Source: Bacteroidales bacterium UBA5342
Lineage (GTDB): Bacteria; Bacteroidota; Bacteroidia; Bacteroidales; UBA5342
Assembly: GCA_002408065.1 (NCBI GenBank)
Contig: DHQI01000048.1
Location: 1-24,215 of the forward strand
Reading direction: 5' to 3'
DNA: 24,215 nucleotides
Shown here: positions 1 through 7,388 of the stretch, in pieces
Position numbering within the stretch: the first letter of the stretch is position 1
How the letters are laid out: every line of letters starts with the position of its first letter
Notes under the pieces: generated by a model
Told to the model about the DNA's origin: nothing
Database searches by the model: none
Seen by the model: only the letters and a program-made list of their open reading frames with translations
Program-made: the position numbers and the translations under genes

Positions 1-58
1 GTAAAAAACATATTCTAAATGCCTTTGCCCTGGCCTCTGCCCCACTTCCTTTTATTTT

Positions 59-1204
59 TTAAGCTTGCTTTTCTGCCACAAAGGCTTCAACGCAATCCCT
101 TATCCTTTTCCGCTCCTCTTCGGTCATATTTTTACCCGAAGGCAGGCAAATACCACAATTAAAGAGAAACTCGGAGACACCATTCAGATAAGCTTCGGCA
201 CTGGCAAAGAAAGGTTGCAGGTGCATCGGTTTCCACAAAGGACGCGATTCTATATTGGCCTTATCCAAAGCCTCCATCAAATCATAATTATTGAATCCGG
301 CAGCTTTTTCATCGATTAAGATGGTGGTGAGCCAAAAGTTAGAACGGTATATCTCATCCGGTTCATCCAAGAAACTAATCCCGGCCACATCCTTAAACAA
401 ATCCTTATAAAATTGGTAGTTGCTTCGGCAAACACTTACATGATCGTCTAATATTTCCATTTGCCCACGCCCAATACCTGCCAGTACATTACTCATTCGG
501 TAATTGAAACCAATAGCCGTATGCTGATAATAAGGCGCAGCATCACGGGCCTGGGTCGAAAGGAAACGGGCACGGTCGGCCCACTTCTTATTGTCACATA
601 CCAAAGCGCCTCCGCCTGAAGTGGTGATTATCTTGTTACCATTAAATGAAAAGACCCCAAAGTCACCAAATGTGCCCAGATCCTGCCCCAGATAAGTACT
701 GCCTAATGCTTCGGCAGCATCTTCTATGACGGGTATCTGATAGCGCTCGGCGATGGTCATTATCTTATCCATCTGCGCCGGCATACCATAGAGGTGTACC
801 AAGATGATGGCTTTAGGCGTACGGCCTGTCTTGGCGATGCGGTCTTCGATGGCACGCTCCAGCTGATCGGGGCACATATTCCAAGTGTCCTTTTCACTGT
901 CTACAAAGATGGGCTTAGCTCCCTGATATACAATAGGATTGGCCGATGCACAAAAGGTAAAGGAGGAGCATAAAACCTCATTGCCTGCTTTTACCCCTAA
1001 TATAATCAATGCTAAATGGAGAGCTGCTGTGCCCGACGATAAAGCGACGCACTCCTGCGCGCCTGTATATTGGCATATACTCTTTTCAAACTCTTCTACA
1101 TTTTTGCCTAAAGGTGCAATGTAATTACTGTCAAAAGCTTCCTGAATATACTTTTGTTCATTCCCTCCCATATGGGGCGGAGAAAGGAAAATACGATGAT
1201 TCAT
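59..1204 (-). CDS. DegT/DnrJ/EryC1/StrS-family PLP-dependent sugar aminotransferase
   Basis: This enzyme probably aminates a nucleotide-linked 4-keto sugar (PglE/WecE-like) to supply an amino sugar for the glycan. The 381-residue product has the usual family length. It contains the GT-rich cofactor region (ALSSGTAALHLAL, about 54-66), the EDAAEALGS segment (about 161-169) and the PLP lysine in SFNGNKIITTSGGG (Lys191). The frame stays open up to a TTG at 1267. I prefer the ATG at 1204 because that TTG lies inside a Bacteroidota -7 element (1265-1272), and because family members begin near the IFLSPPHMGG segment. The gene is separated from the rest of the locus by the AAA-type ATPase gene upstream and appears to have its own promoter. 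The exact sugar substrate cannot be read from the sequence. Confidence 0.9.
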   Translation of the reverse strand: MNHRIFLSPPHMGGNEQKYIQEAFDSNYIAPLGKNVEEFEKSICQYTGAQECVALSSGTAALHLALIILGVKAGNEVLCSSFTFCASANPIVYQGAKPIFVDSEKDTWNMCPDQLERAIEDRIAKTGRTPKAIILVHLYGMPAQMDKIMTIAERYQIPVIEDAAEALGSTYLGQDLGTFGDFGVFSFNGNKIITTSGGGALVCDNKKWADRARFLSTQARDAAPYYQHTAIGFNYRMSNVLAGIGRGQMEILDDHVSVCRSNYQFYKDLFKDVAGISFLDEPDEIYRSNFWLTTILIDEKAAGFNNYDLMEALDKANIESRPLWKPMHLQPFFASAEAYLNGVSEFLFNCGICLPSGKNMTEEERKRIRDCVEAFVAEKQA

Positions 1205-1264
1205 ACGTGGTGTGGATTTATGGGTAAACGTTTTCTTATAGGGTTTTGATTTTAATATCTTTAG

Positions 1265-1293
1265 CAAAGGTAAGAAAAAAAAAAATAATACAA
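1265..1293 (-). promoter_or_regulatory. Bacteroidota-type promoter for the aminotransferase gene
   Basis: On the minus strand a TACCTTTG (-7 consensus TAnnTTTG) lies at 1272-1265. A TTG at 1293-1291 stands in the -33 position with an 18-nt spacer, which includes an A/T tract. Transcription would begin near 1258-1260, leaving a leader of about 55 nt before the ATG at 1204. This rules against the TTG at 1267 as the start codon. Confidence 0.5.
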
Positions 1294-1411
1294 CGGTAGC
1301 AACACAATAATATTTAATTCATTATGTCAGAATTTCTCTACCAACAGACCCCTCGTTGCAAACGGGCCATAATGCCAATAAATCTGTTAAAGCTAGTATC
1401 AAAAAGTCGTT

Positions 1412-2536
1412 TCATGAGTCATTGCGGCGTTTAATAATCCAACGTTTAAAAAATGGATCTTCTATTTCATATAATGGTCCTAGATGGGTGACATATGAAC
1501 GCATAGATAAACGTTTCATAGCACTCAATATGGTACTGGTGGATGCAATCTCGGTAAGCGCTAAAAAATCAGAGGAATAAGGTTGTTGATAATCTAATGA
1601 TAAAGCAAGCAAAATCTTTTTATCTGTCGTATTAAAAGTCTCCCACAAACGTTCAAAATCTAAATCATGTATTTTTAAGATCTCCTCTAAAGCGCATGCT
1701 ACTGCATCATCAGTCTTAGGGTATGATTTCAGCACATGCCATACCTGATAGGCTAACTGCTGGGTATAATGTGGATGACATTGACTGATATCCAAAATGC
1801 GATTAGCTATCGATTCACTATCCACGCCTTCAAAGACAATGCGCCTAGTGATGTAATGAGTGAAATCTTCTCTACTAATCTTTTGCAGATACATCAACTG
1901 AGAAAAGTGATAAAAGGGAGCTTTTTTATTTTCAAAAATCTCACGCATCATAGACTCCATACTTCCCAAGAAAATATAATTGATACCCGTATGCTTTTGC
2001 ATTATGGAGCGTAACTTACGATCAAAAGATTTATCGATACGGTAAATATCTTGAAACTCATCTAAAACGACCACTGGTCGATCACTCTTATCTGCCACCT
2101 TATCCAAGAGATTAAGAACATCTTCTAGTAAGTCCTGCTCCTTGGAGGATGAGGACTTAAAAGATATGTTTATTTCATCATTAAGAGGATTCAAAGAAAT
2201 TTCAGGAAGCACTCTAAAATGACGCAAGAACCCCTTTATACGCTCAATAGGGTAAAGCTTGTAGATTCTTTTCAAATATTGAGATGCAAAATCATTAATA
2301 CTATTGATTAATTGAAAATCAATATAAATAGATTTCCGTTGACTCTCCTCTAAAACTTTGAAGATCAAACTGGTCTTGCCATAACGTCGAGGCGCTATCA
2401 AGGTTAAATGATTAGGACTCGATAACAAAGTTTTAATGCTAGTATTTTCTTTCTGCCAATTTGTAAAATAAGTATCAGAAACTACTGTTCCAAACTTAAA
2501 TGGATTTTCGGATAGATAAGCACTTGATTTTAACAT
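1412..2536 (-). CDS. AAA/STAND-like ATPase (archaeal-ATPase type), role unknown
   Basis: The 374-residue product has a P-loop at about 48-56 (APRRYGKTS), a hydrophobic Walker B with acidic tail at about 154-163 (VVVLDEFQD) and a sensor-like strand (YIFLGSMESM). The C-terminal third looks like a winged-helix region ending near IEDPFFKRWI. This layout matches the ATPase_2/AAA_14-like orphan ATPases common in Bacteroidota and archaea, whose cellular roles are mostly unknown. It starts at an ATG. It has no evident glycan function and lies between the aminotransferase and the UDP-sugar dehydrogenase part of the locus, so it is probably an inserted single-gene module. Two 15-bp direct repeats lie immediately before its ATG. 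It could be a regulator, a nucleic-acid-acting ATPase or a defence protein; the sequence does not decide. Confidence 0.8.
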   Translation of the reverse strand: MLKSSAYLSENPFKFGTVVSDTYFTNWQKENTSIKTLLSSPNHLTLIAPRRYGKTSLIFKVLEESQRKSIYIDFQLINSINDFASQYLKRIYKLYPIERIKGFLRHFRVLPEISLNPLNDEINISFKSSSSKEQDLLEDVLNLLDKVADKSDRPVVVLDEFQDIYRIDKSFDRKLRSIMQKHTGINYIFLGSMESMMREIFENKKAPFYHFSQLMYLQKISREDFTHYITRRIVFEGVDSESIANRILDISQCHPHYTQQLAYQVWHVLKSYPKTDDAVACALEEILKIHDLDFERLWETFNTTDKKILLALSLDYQQPYSSDFLALTEIASTSTILSAMKRLSMRSYVTHLGPLYEIEDPFFKRWIIKRRNDS

Positions 2537-2565
2537 TGCGATAATTTTCGTTGCGATAATTTTCG
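2536..2565 (-). repeat. 15-bp direct repeat, two copies, at the translation start of the ATPase gene
   Basis: TTGCGATAATTTTCG occurs twice without a gap on the plus strand. Each unit, with the next bases, forms a small hairpin (TTGCGA/TCGCAA arms). The repeat ends on the first base of the ATPase start codon, so on the mRNA it occupies the ribosome-binding region. Confidence 0.7.
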
Positions 2566-2686
2566 CAAAAAAAAGACATTCTAAATTAATATTGTATTAT
2601 TTCCATATTGAAATAAAGAGGTCATCTAGTGTCAAGTCAAGCATCAACTGACACCTTCTTGCCTTAACAAGAAATTTATATATTTA

Positions 2687-2923
2687 TTACGTCTTAGAAC
2701 ACTTACCTTTTAGAACTGTATAACTCACAAAAAACAGCTTTAGAATAGCACGATAGATATCCGCACCAACGAGGAAAACGATTAACATATTATTCGTCCA
2801 ACCAATTCCTCTCACCATTAGCGAGAGTTTTTCGTTTTTATGTTCTTTTAAGGGTGTCACTCTATCTTTTTCTTTAGATAAAGCATAAGATTCATTATCT
2901 GATTTGTAGAGAGGAACTTCCAC
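2687..2923 (-). CDS. Small hypothetical protein with a hydrophobic segment
   Basis: I do not recognise this 78-residue product. Its first 35 residues are charged (K/E/D-rich). The middle and C-terminal part holds a hydrophobic stretch, roughly 46-70 (NMLIVFLVGADIY followed by AILKLFFVSYTVL), which could be one membrane helix. The only available start is a GTG. The same frame is open upstream all the way to the TAG stop of the UDP-sugar dehydrogenase gene, with no ATG between. It could therefore be a small membrane protein, a remnant of a larger gene, or non-coding. No neighbour suggests a function. Confidence 0.3.
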   Translation of the reverse strand: MEVPLYKSDNESYALSKEKDRVTPLKEHKNEKLSLMVRGIGWTNNMLIVFLVGADIYRAILKLFFVSYTVLKGKCSKT

Positions 2924-2983
2924 GCCTGTTGGACCACTTATTCCTAATAATATTTGATTATAAAAAAAACCGACGACTACCCT

Positions 2984-4234
2984 CTAAAGTCGATGCGTGA
3001 TCATTGTTTTATCCAAGACGCCTTTGATGTCGTACACGACCCCATTATTCACTTTAAGGGCTTCGATATCCAACGAGGCAAACTCCTGATGCGCCACAGC
3101 TAATACCACGGCGGTATAGCTTCCCTCTTCTAGCTGTGTGGCTAAGGCAATACCATATTCTTCTTCAACCTCCTCTGCTCTTGCCCAAGGATCATACACA
3201 TCTACCTGACAGCCATATTCTTTTAACTCATCTATTAGCTGTACTACTTTTGTATTACGGATATCCGGACAGTTTTCTTTAAAAGTAATGCCGAGCACCA
3301 AGACTTTAGCATCTTTTACCGCCAAATGTTTTTTTATCATCCTCTTCACCACTTCACCGGCAATCCATTCGCCCATACCATCATTCATACGGCGGCCGGC
3401 CAATATGATTTCAGGATGATACCCCACCTCCTGGGCTTTTTGGGCTAAATAATAAGGGTCTACACCTATACAGTGACCACCTACCAAGCCCGGACGGAAG
3501 GGTAAGAAGTTCCATTTGGTACCGGCAGCTTCCAATACATCTAAAGTGTCAATACCCAAGTGATTAAAAATCTTAGCCAATTCATTGACAAAAGCAATAT
3601 TAATATCACGCTGCGAGTTCTCAATCACCTTAGCGGCTTCGGCCACCTTGATGCTCGCGGCTTTATGGGTGCCATTTTCCAGTATCGAATTATACAAGGC
3701 ATCCACACGCTCTGCAACTTCCGGTGTGGAACCGGATGTAATCTTAACAATATTAGTCAAGGTATGTACTTTATCGCCCGGATTAATGCGCTCGGGCGAA
3801 TAGCCACAATAAAAACCCTGATTAAACGTCATCCCGGACACACGCTCCAATACAGGCACGCATTCATCTTCTGTAACACCAGGATAAACCGTCGATTCAT
3901 AGATGACGATATCTCCCTCTGACAATACTGAGCCTACCGTTTCGCTCGCTTTATACAGTGGCGTCAGATCGGGCTTATGATGCTTATCGGTTGGCGTAGG
4001 TACAGCTACTATATAGATATTACAAGCCTTGATGTCTTCCAGTTGAGACGTAAAATGAATGCTTGAAGCTTTCAGTTCTGCTTCATCTGCTTCTAAGGTG
4101 CTATCCTTGCCACTACGTAACTCCTCTACCCGGCTTTCGTAAATATCAAAACCCCAGGTCTCATACTTCTTTGCAAACTCTATGGCTAGTGGTAAACCTA
4201 CATACCCTAAACCGATTACGGCTACTTTTTCCAT
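2984..4234 (-). CDS. UDP-sugar 6-dehydrogenase, probably UDP-N-acetylhexosamine type (WbpA/WbpO/TviB-like)
   Basis: This cytoplasmic NAD-dependent enzyme oxidises C6 of a UDP-hexose or UDP-HexNAc to the uronic acid, supplying an acidic sugar for the polymer. At 416 residues it has the usual length. It has the Rossmann motif GLGYVGLP (8-15), the TPTDKHHKPDLT segment (80-91), GYSPERINPGDK (144-155), which is typical of the WbpA/TviB branch and not of plain UDP-glucose dehydrogenases, and the catalytic cysteine in GGHCIGVDPYYL (Cys255). The ATG lies 1 nt after the stop of the sugar transferase, so the two are surely co-transcribed. The choice between GlcNAc and GalNAc as substrate is not settled by sequence alone. 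Confidence 0.93.
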   Translation of the reverse strand: MEKVAVIGLGYVGLPLAIEFAKKYETWGFDIYESRVEELRSGKDSTLEADEAELKASSIHFTSQLEDIKACNIYIVAVPTPTDKHHKPDLTPLYKASETVGSVLSEGDIVIYESTVYPGVTEDECVPVLERVSGMTFNQGFYCGYSPERINPGDKVHTLTNIVKITSGSTPEVAERVDALYNSILENGTHKAASIKVAEAAKVIENSQRDINIAFVNELAKIFNHLGIDTLDVLEAAGTKWNFLPFRPGLVGGHCIGVDPYYLAQKAQEVGYHPEIILAGRRMNDGMGEWIAGEVVKRMIKKHLAVKDAKVLVLGITFKENCPDIRNTKVVQLIDELKEYGCQVDVYDPWARAEEVEEEYGIALATQLEEGSYTAVVLAVAHQEFASLDIEALKVNNGVVYDIKGVLDKTMITHRL

Positions 4235-4235
4235 T

Positions 4236-4817
4236 TTAATACTTGTGTGTTATTGTCTTTATAATAATGTTTATATCTTCTTTTAAGGACTGATTGTTAA
4301 AATAATCCAAGTTAATTTTTACTTTATCCGGGAAAATAACGGTGTCGTTATATTCTTGTGGATTATCTACTTGGGCTAGTAGTTCTTCTTCATTGGCATA
4401 CTTCAAGGAAGCGGGGCCGGTAATGCCCGGGCGCAGTTCCAAAACCTTACGGTCTTCGCCTTCGAGCTTATCGGCATAACCTGGCACATCGGGGCGCGGC
4501 CCTACCAAGCTCATATCGCCTTTGATAATATTCCATAACTCGGGGAGTTCATCAATCTTATAACGGCGCAACTTAGCCCCCAAAGGTGTAATACGGGCCT
4601 CCCCTGCCACCGATACAGAGCTCCCTCCGTGATGCGCGCTCATGGTACGGAACTTGTACATCGTAAATAACTTGCCATAGCGCCCTACCCGCTTTTGCTG
4701 AAAGATGGGGCTGCCATCGGGCATTTTTATACGGATTAAGATATAGACCACTATCAGTACTGGGGATAGTAATAGTAAGGCTACTAAAGATAAGGTGAGG
4801 TCAAATATGCGTTTCAT
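4236..4817 (-). CDS. PglC-like initiating sugar transferase (monotopic phosphoglycosyltransferase)
   Basis: This enzyme transfers a sugar phosphate from a UDP-sugar to undecaprenyl phosphate and so begins each repeat unit at the inner face of the inner membrane. The 193-residue product has the small PglC architecture: one N-terminal hydrophobic re-entrant segment (7-30), the basic QQKRVGRYGK loop, YKFRTM (54-59), the catalytic Asp-Glu pair in KIDELPELWNIIKGDMSLVGPRPD (Asp89-Glu90), and RPGITGPASLKYANEEELL near the C-terminus. Its ATG is 8 nt after the stop of the AlbA_2-type gene, and it is followed after 1 nt by the UDP-sugar dehydrogenase. A truncated relative lies upstream at 6518-6724. 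Nearly identical DNA in the two copies over codons 32-50 points to recombination. Confidence 0.93.
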   Translation of the reverse strand: MKRIFDLTLSLVALLLLSPVLIVVYILIRIKMPDGSPIFQQKRVGRYGKLFTMYKFRTMSAHHGGSSVSVAGEARITPLGAKLRRYKIDELPELWNIIKGDMSLVGPRPDVPGYADKLEGEDRKVLELRPGITGPASLKYANEEELLAQVDNPQEYNDTVIFPDKVKINLDYFNNQSLKEDINIIIKTITHKY

Positions 4818-4825
4818 TTATTATT

Positions 4826-6493
4826 TTATTTTTTAAGTTTCCAATAGCCCCTTGTATTACCCACCCTAATAATTACATTTTTTGTTTTTAAGGCATTAAT
4901 ATGTTTTTGAATAGCAGACTCGTGTATCTCAAACTGTTGAGCTAAGGCTTTCCTCGTTATTCGTGGATTTTCTATGATCGCCATTAATACGGCCTTTTGC
5001 ATGGCACTTAAGTCGGGGCTTGCTAGTACCATGGATTGCTGCGCTTGTAATTGGTCTTTTTTTGTTGCATTACGAGATGCTGGTATTTTTACCTTTTCAG
5101 AAAGCAGTTCATTATCTTCATGGTCAGTACAATAATCTTGTTTTTCTGAATTTATTTGACCACCTATTTGACCACCTATTTGACCACCTATTTGACCACC
5201 TATTTGACCACCTATTTGACCACCTATTCGACCACCCTCCCCAAAACTTGAATGAATAGGGATTTCAGTAATAAAACAACTGCGTGTTGGTTCATTAGTA
5301 TCAAAGATAGGTGTAGATGATCCATTATCTTGCAATACACGACGTATGGTTGGAATACCAGTACCTCTACCTTCAGTTAACTTAAGTTCCTTAAGAAACT
5401 CACCAATGCGTCTGTTGCGGTATCTACGATGACGTATGGCTCCAGTGTCAAAATCCTTTTGCTTTAATGATGGATCTGCCCCATTATAACTTATTATTTC
5501 TATGCCTTGTGGCAAAATACGCACCTCTATAGGTGTTTCTATTTCATAATTTCTATGATATACAGCATTAGACAGCGCTTCTTCTATAGCTTCAAAGGGG
5601 TAATTATATATTTCATCCGCTGTAGCTTTATCTTTATATTTAATAATTCGTTTTTGTATAACACGCTTTTGTATTTCCTCTAAGACATTGGTTAGCTGCA
5701 ACTGAATAGGACCATAATAACTTTTTTCAGAAAATTCCTTGGCTCCTAAGCCTTGAGGAAATTCAACTAAGTCGATCTGGACACCCTTAAAAAATCGTTC
5801 AGGATGTGGGGTAAACATCAACAGGCCTACATTTTTAGGAAAAAGATGCTCTTTGGCACCTGAACATAGGTTCATCTTATCGGCTAACTCTTCTATACCC
5901 ATTGTAGCGCTTTCGTCAAAAAGCTTGCTATTAGTCTTGAATAGATGCTCACGCATTAATGCAAAGTCAAGATCCGTAAGTGAAGCATTAGTGTTAACTT
6001 GATCATCAAAGGGCGTTTTTGCAGTTAGCTGTATAAGCTCGATTTCTTGTTCTGTATTAGGCACTACACTACTTGAATATTGACGTATTCTGAAATTGTA
6101 AACCTTTTTCTTAGCCAGAACATCGTCTGGTACTTTATAAGGACGATTGCTACCAGCAGGTACCCATATCACAAGGACCTTTTTATCATCAATATCTTCT
6201 AAAGATAAACGAGGCACATAGCTTGGACTAATCAGCTGACAATAAGCCAACAATTCTTTCTGAACGGCTTCGTAGGCATCTTCAGGAAAGCCTTTAACTG
6301 GTCGCACAGCTTTACCCTTCTGCTCTGCTACACCTATTACAATATAGCCACTCCCTTCATTTTCAGAATCATTGGCAAATGCACATACCGTACGCATGAC
6401 AGCTTTAGGATTCCAACCTTCTTTGAATTCCATTCGGCTACCTTCTACGTATTGACCCGATAAGAGTTTTTCGATATGTATTAATAGGCTCAT
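4826..6493 (-). CDS. AlbA_2 (Schlafen AAA_4-like) - GHKL ATPase - winged-helix protein
   Basis: The 555-residue product begins with an AlbA_2 putative nucleic-acid-binding domain (about 8-150, MEFKEGWNPKAVMRTVCAFAN then GYIVIGV). A HATPase_c_4/GHKL-like domain follows (about 310-400; N-box EEALSNAVYHRNYE, G-box GRGTGIPTIRRVLQ). Next come a linker of six IGGQ tetrapeptides (about 419-446) and a C-terminal winged helix (about 495-555) ending GYWKLKK. Relatives are annotated as ATP-binding or RecG-like regulators, but no reaction is firmly known. The gene lies between a truncated and an intact sugar-transferase copy: 24 nt after the stub and 8 nt before the intact gene. It therefore looks inserted into the glycan operon. 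A -7 motif about 30 nt before its ATG suggests its own transcription. Confidence 0.87.
   Translation of the reverse strand: MSLLIHIEKLLSGQYVEGSRMEFKEGWNPKAVMRTVCAFANDSENEGSGYIVIGVAEQKGKAVRPVKGFPEDAYEAVQKELLAYCQLISPSYVPRLSLEDIDDKKVLVIWVPAGSNRPYKVPDDVLAKKKVYNFRIRQYSSSVVPNTEQEIELIQLTAKTPFDDQVNTNASLTDLDFALMREHLFKTNSKLFDESATMGIEELADKMNLCSGAKEHLFPKNVGLLMFTPHPERFFKGVQIDLVEFPQGLGAKEFSEKSYYGPIQLQLTNVLEEIQKRVIQKRIIKYKDKATADEIYNYPFEAIEEALSNAVYHRNYEIETPIEVRILPQGIEIISYNGADPSLKQKDFDTGAIRHRRYRNRRIGEFLKELKLTEGRGTGIPTIRRVLQDNGSSTPIFDTNEPTRSCFITEIPIHSSFGEGGRIGGQIGGQIGGQIGGQIGGQIGGQINSEKQDYCTDHEDNELLSEKVKIPASRNATKKDQLQAQQSMVLASPDLSAMQKAVLMAIIENPRITRKALAQQFEIHESAIQKHINALKTKNVIIRVGNTRGYWKLKK
5154..5237 (-). repeat. 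12-bp tandem repeat (7 units) coding for (IGGQ)n
   Basis: The unit ATTTGACCACCT (plus strand) occurs six times exactly, with a seventh degenerate unit (ATTCGACCACCC). On the minus strand it codes for IGGQ repeats in the linker between the ATPase domain and the winged helix. Because the unit is a multiple of three, copy-number change alters linker length without shifting the frame. Confidence 0.95.
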
Positions 6494-6517
6494 TAATGTG
6501 TCTTTATATTCCTCTTG

Positions 6518-6724
6518 CTAATGCAAAACTAAGGGTTCTAACTGATATTTATTAGGAATTATGTAAAAACTCAACAACTTGCCATAGCGCCCTACCCGCT
6601 TTTGCTGAAAGATGGGACTGCCATCGGGCATCTTGAGGCGGATAAGGAGATAGACCACTAATAATAATGGTGATAATATAAGAAGAGCAACAAGTGCTAA
6701 GGTGAGATCGAAGGGGCGTTTCAT
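6518..6724 (-). pseudogene. Truncated sugar-transferase stub (5' end only)
   Basis: The first 50 codons match the intact sugar transferase at 4236-4817 (MKRPFDLTLALVALL then MPDGSPIFQQKRVGRYGKL). After that the frame runs into 18 unrelated residues and a TAG. All catalytic parts (FRTM, the Asp-Glu pair, GPRPD) are missing, so it cannot be active. The start is intact, 1 nt after the stop of the GNAT gene, so it was once a normal operon member. The 5' half of the match is diverged at DNA level, while codons 32-50 are nearly identical to the intact copy. That mosaic pattern suggests recombination and not simple duplication. The rest of the original gene has been replaced by the AlbA_2-type gene. 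Confidence 0.9.
6524..6531 (-). promoter_or_regulatory. Possible -7 element for the AlbA_2-type gene
   Basis: TAGTTTTG on the minus strand matches TAnnTTTG and lies 30 nt before the ATG at 6493, inside the 3' end of the sugar-transferase stub. No clear -33 TTTG is seen at the usual distance, so this is a weak call. Confidence 0.3.
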
Positions 6725-6725
6725 T

Positions 6726-7325
6726 TTATTGTTTGTCGAATTTTATCAGTAAGTAATTATCTTTTAACTCTTTTACAACAGTATATTTACGAACAGATTG
6801 ATGAGATTTTAATGAACCAATATTTTTTTTACTTATAGTAGAATAAATAGGGAAATCAATCTCATCGGCAACTGCATAAAGGAGTTTAGACATTTGTTTA
6901 GCTATACCTTTTCCTTGATAATTTTCATCAACTAAACGACCAATAAACGCTCGTCTGGTAAAAAATAACCTTAGAAAGAAATAACCAACAAGCTTATCAC
7001 CATCGAAGCATCCAAAAGTTAAGTAGTTATAATTCTTAACAATTTTTTTTAGTGTTTTTAAATCTGTCTTATGTGGTGAAAAATAATTTAGATAATCTTT
7101 GTTTTGATTATTAAGCAAATAATGTAAAGATTCAATATCTCCTAGCTCTAGAATTCTATAATTATATTTCGTGCCCACTGATAAGACACCACAAATTATA
7201 GGAATCTTACGGAATTTGTGAGACCACAATATCCGTACAAGAATTGAATTAATGAGTTCCACTATACGCCAGATAAAGGTGAGGTGGTGTTTTATGTAGA
7301 CTAAGAGTTTAATCATAATACACAT
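6726..7325 (-). CDS. GNAT-family N-acetyltransferase
   Basis: The 199-residue product has a GNAT core in its second half: YLTFGCFDGDKLVGYFFLRL (strands 2-4), then the acetyl-CoA loop FIGRLVDENYQGKGIAKQM (about 127-145; Q/R-x-x-G-x-G/A form), then a C-terminal strand ending LLIKFDKQ. The first 35-40 residues are hydrophobic and basic and may form a membrane-associated extension. It may acylate an amino sugar of the repeat unit, as often seen in such loci, but the substrate is inferred from context only. The start may be the ATG at 7325 or that at 7316 (MIKLLVYIKHH). The stop is 1 nt before the sugar-transferase stub. Confidence 0.78.
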   Translation of the reverse strand: MCIMIKLLVYIKHHLTFIWRIVELINSILVRILWSHKFRKIPIICGVLSVGTKYNYRILELGDIESLHYLLNNQNKDYLNYFSPHKTDLKTLKKIVKNYNYLTFGCFDGDKLVGYFFLRLFFTRRAFIGRLVDENYQGKGIAKQMSKLLYAVADEIDFPIYSTISKKNIGSLKSHQSVRKYTVVKELKDNYLLIKFDKQ

Positions 7326-7388
7326 TGTAGTTATTAAAAACTAATATTGGGAGAAATATTATATAAAATCACATTATATAAAAGAGAA

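Noticed and set aside
1356..1580. Plus-strand frame of 74 codons near the ATPase gene
   Set aside because: It is mostly complementary to the 3' end of the ATPase gene, and its translation has no recognisable domain.
3560..3922. Plus-strand open frame of 120 codons
   Set aside because: It lies wholly inside the UDP-sugar dehydrogenase gene on the other strand and has no family resemblance.
5154..5237. Possible CRISPR-like array because of the regular repeats
   Set aside because: The 12-bp units have no spacers and are in phase with a coding frame; they are coding tandem repeats.
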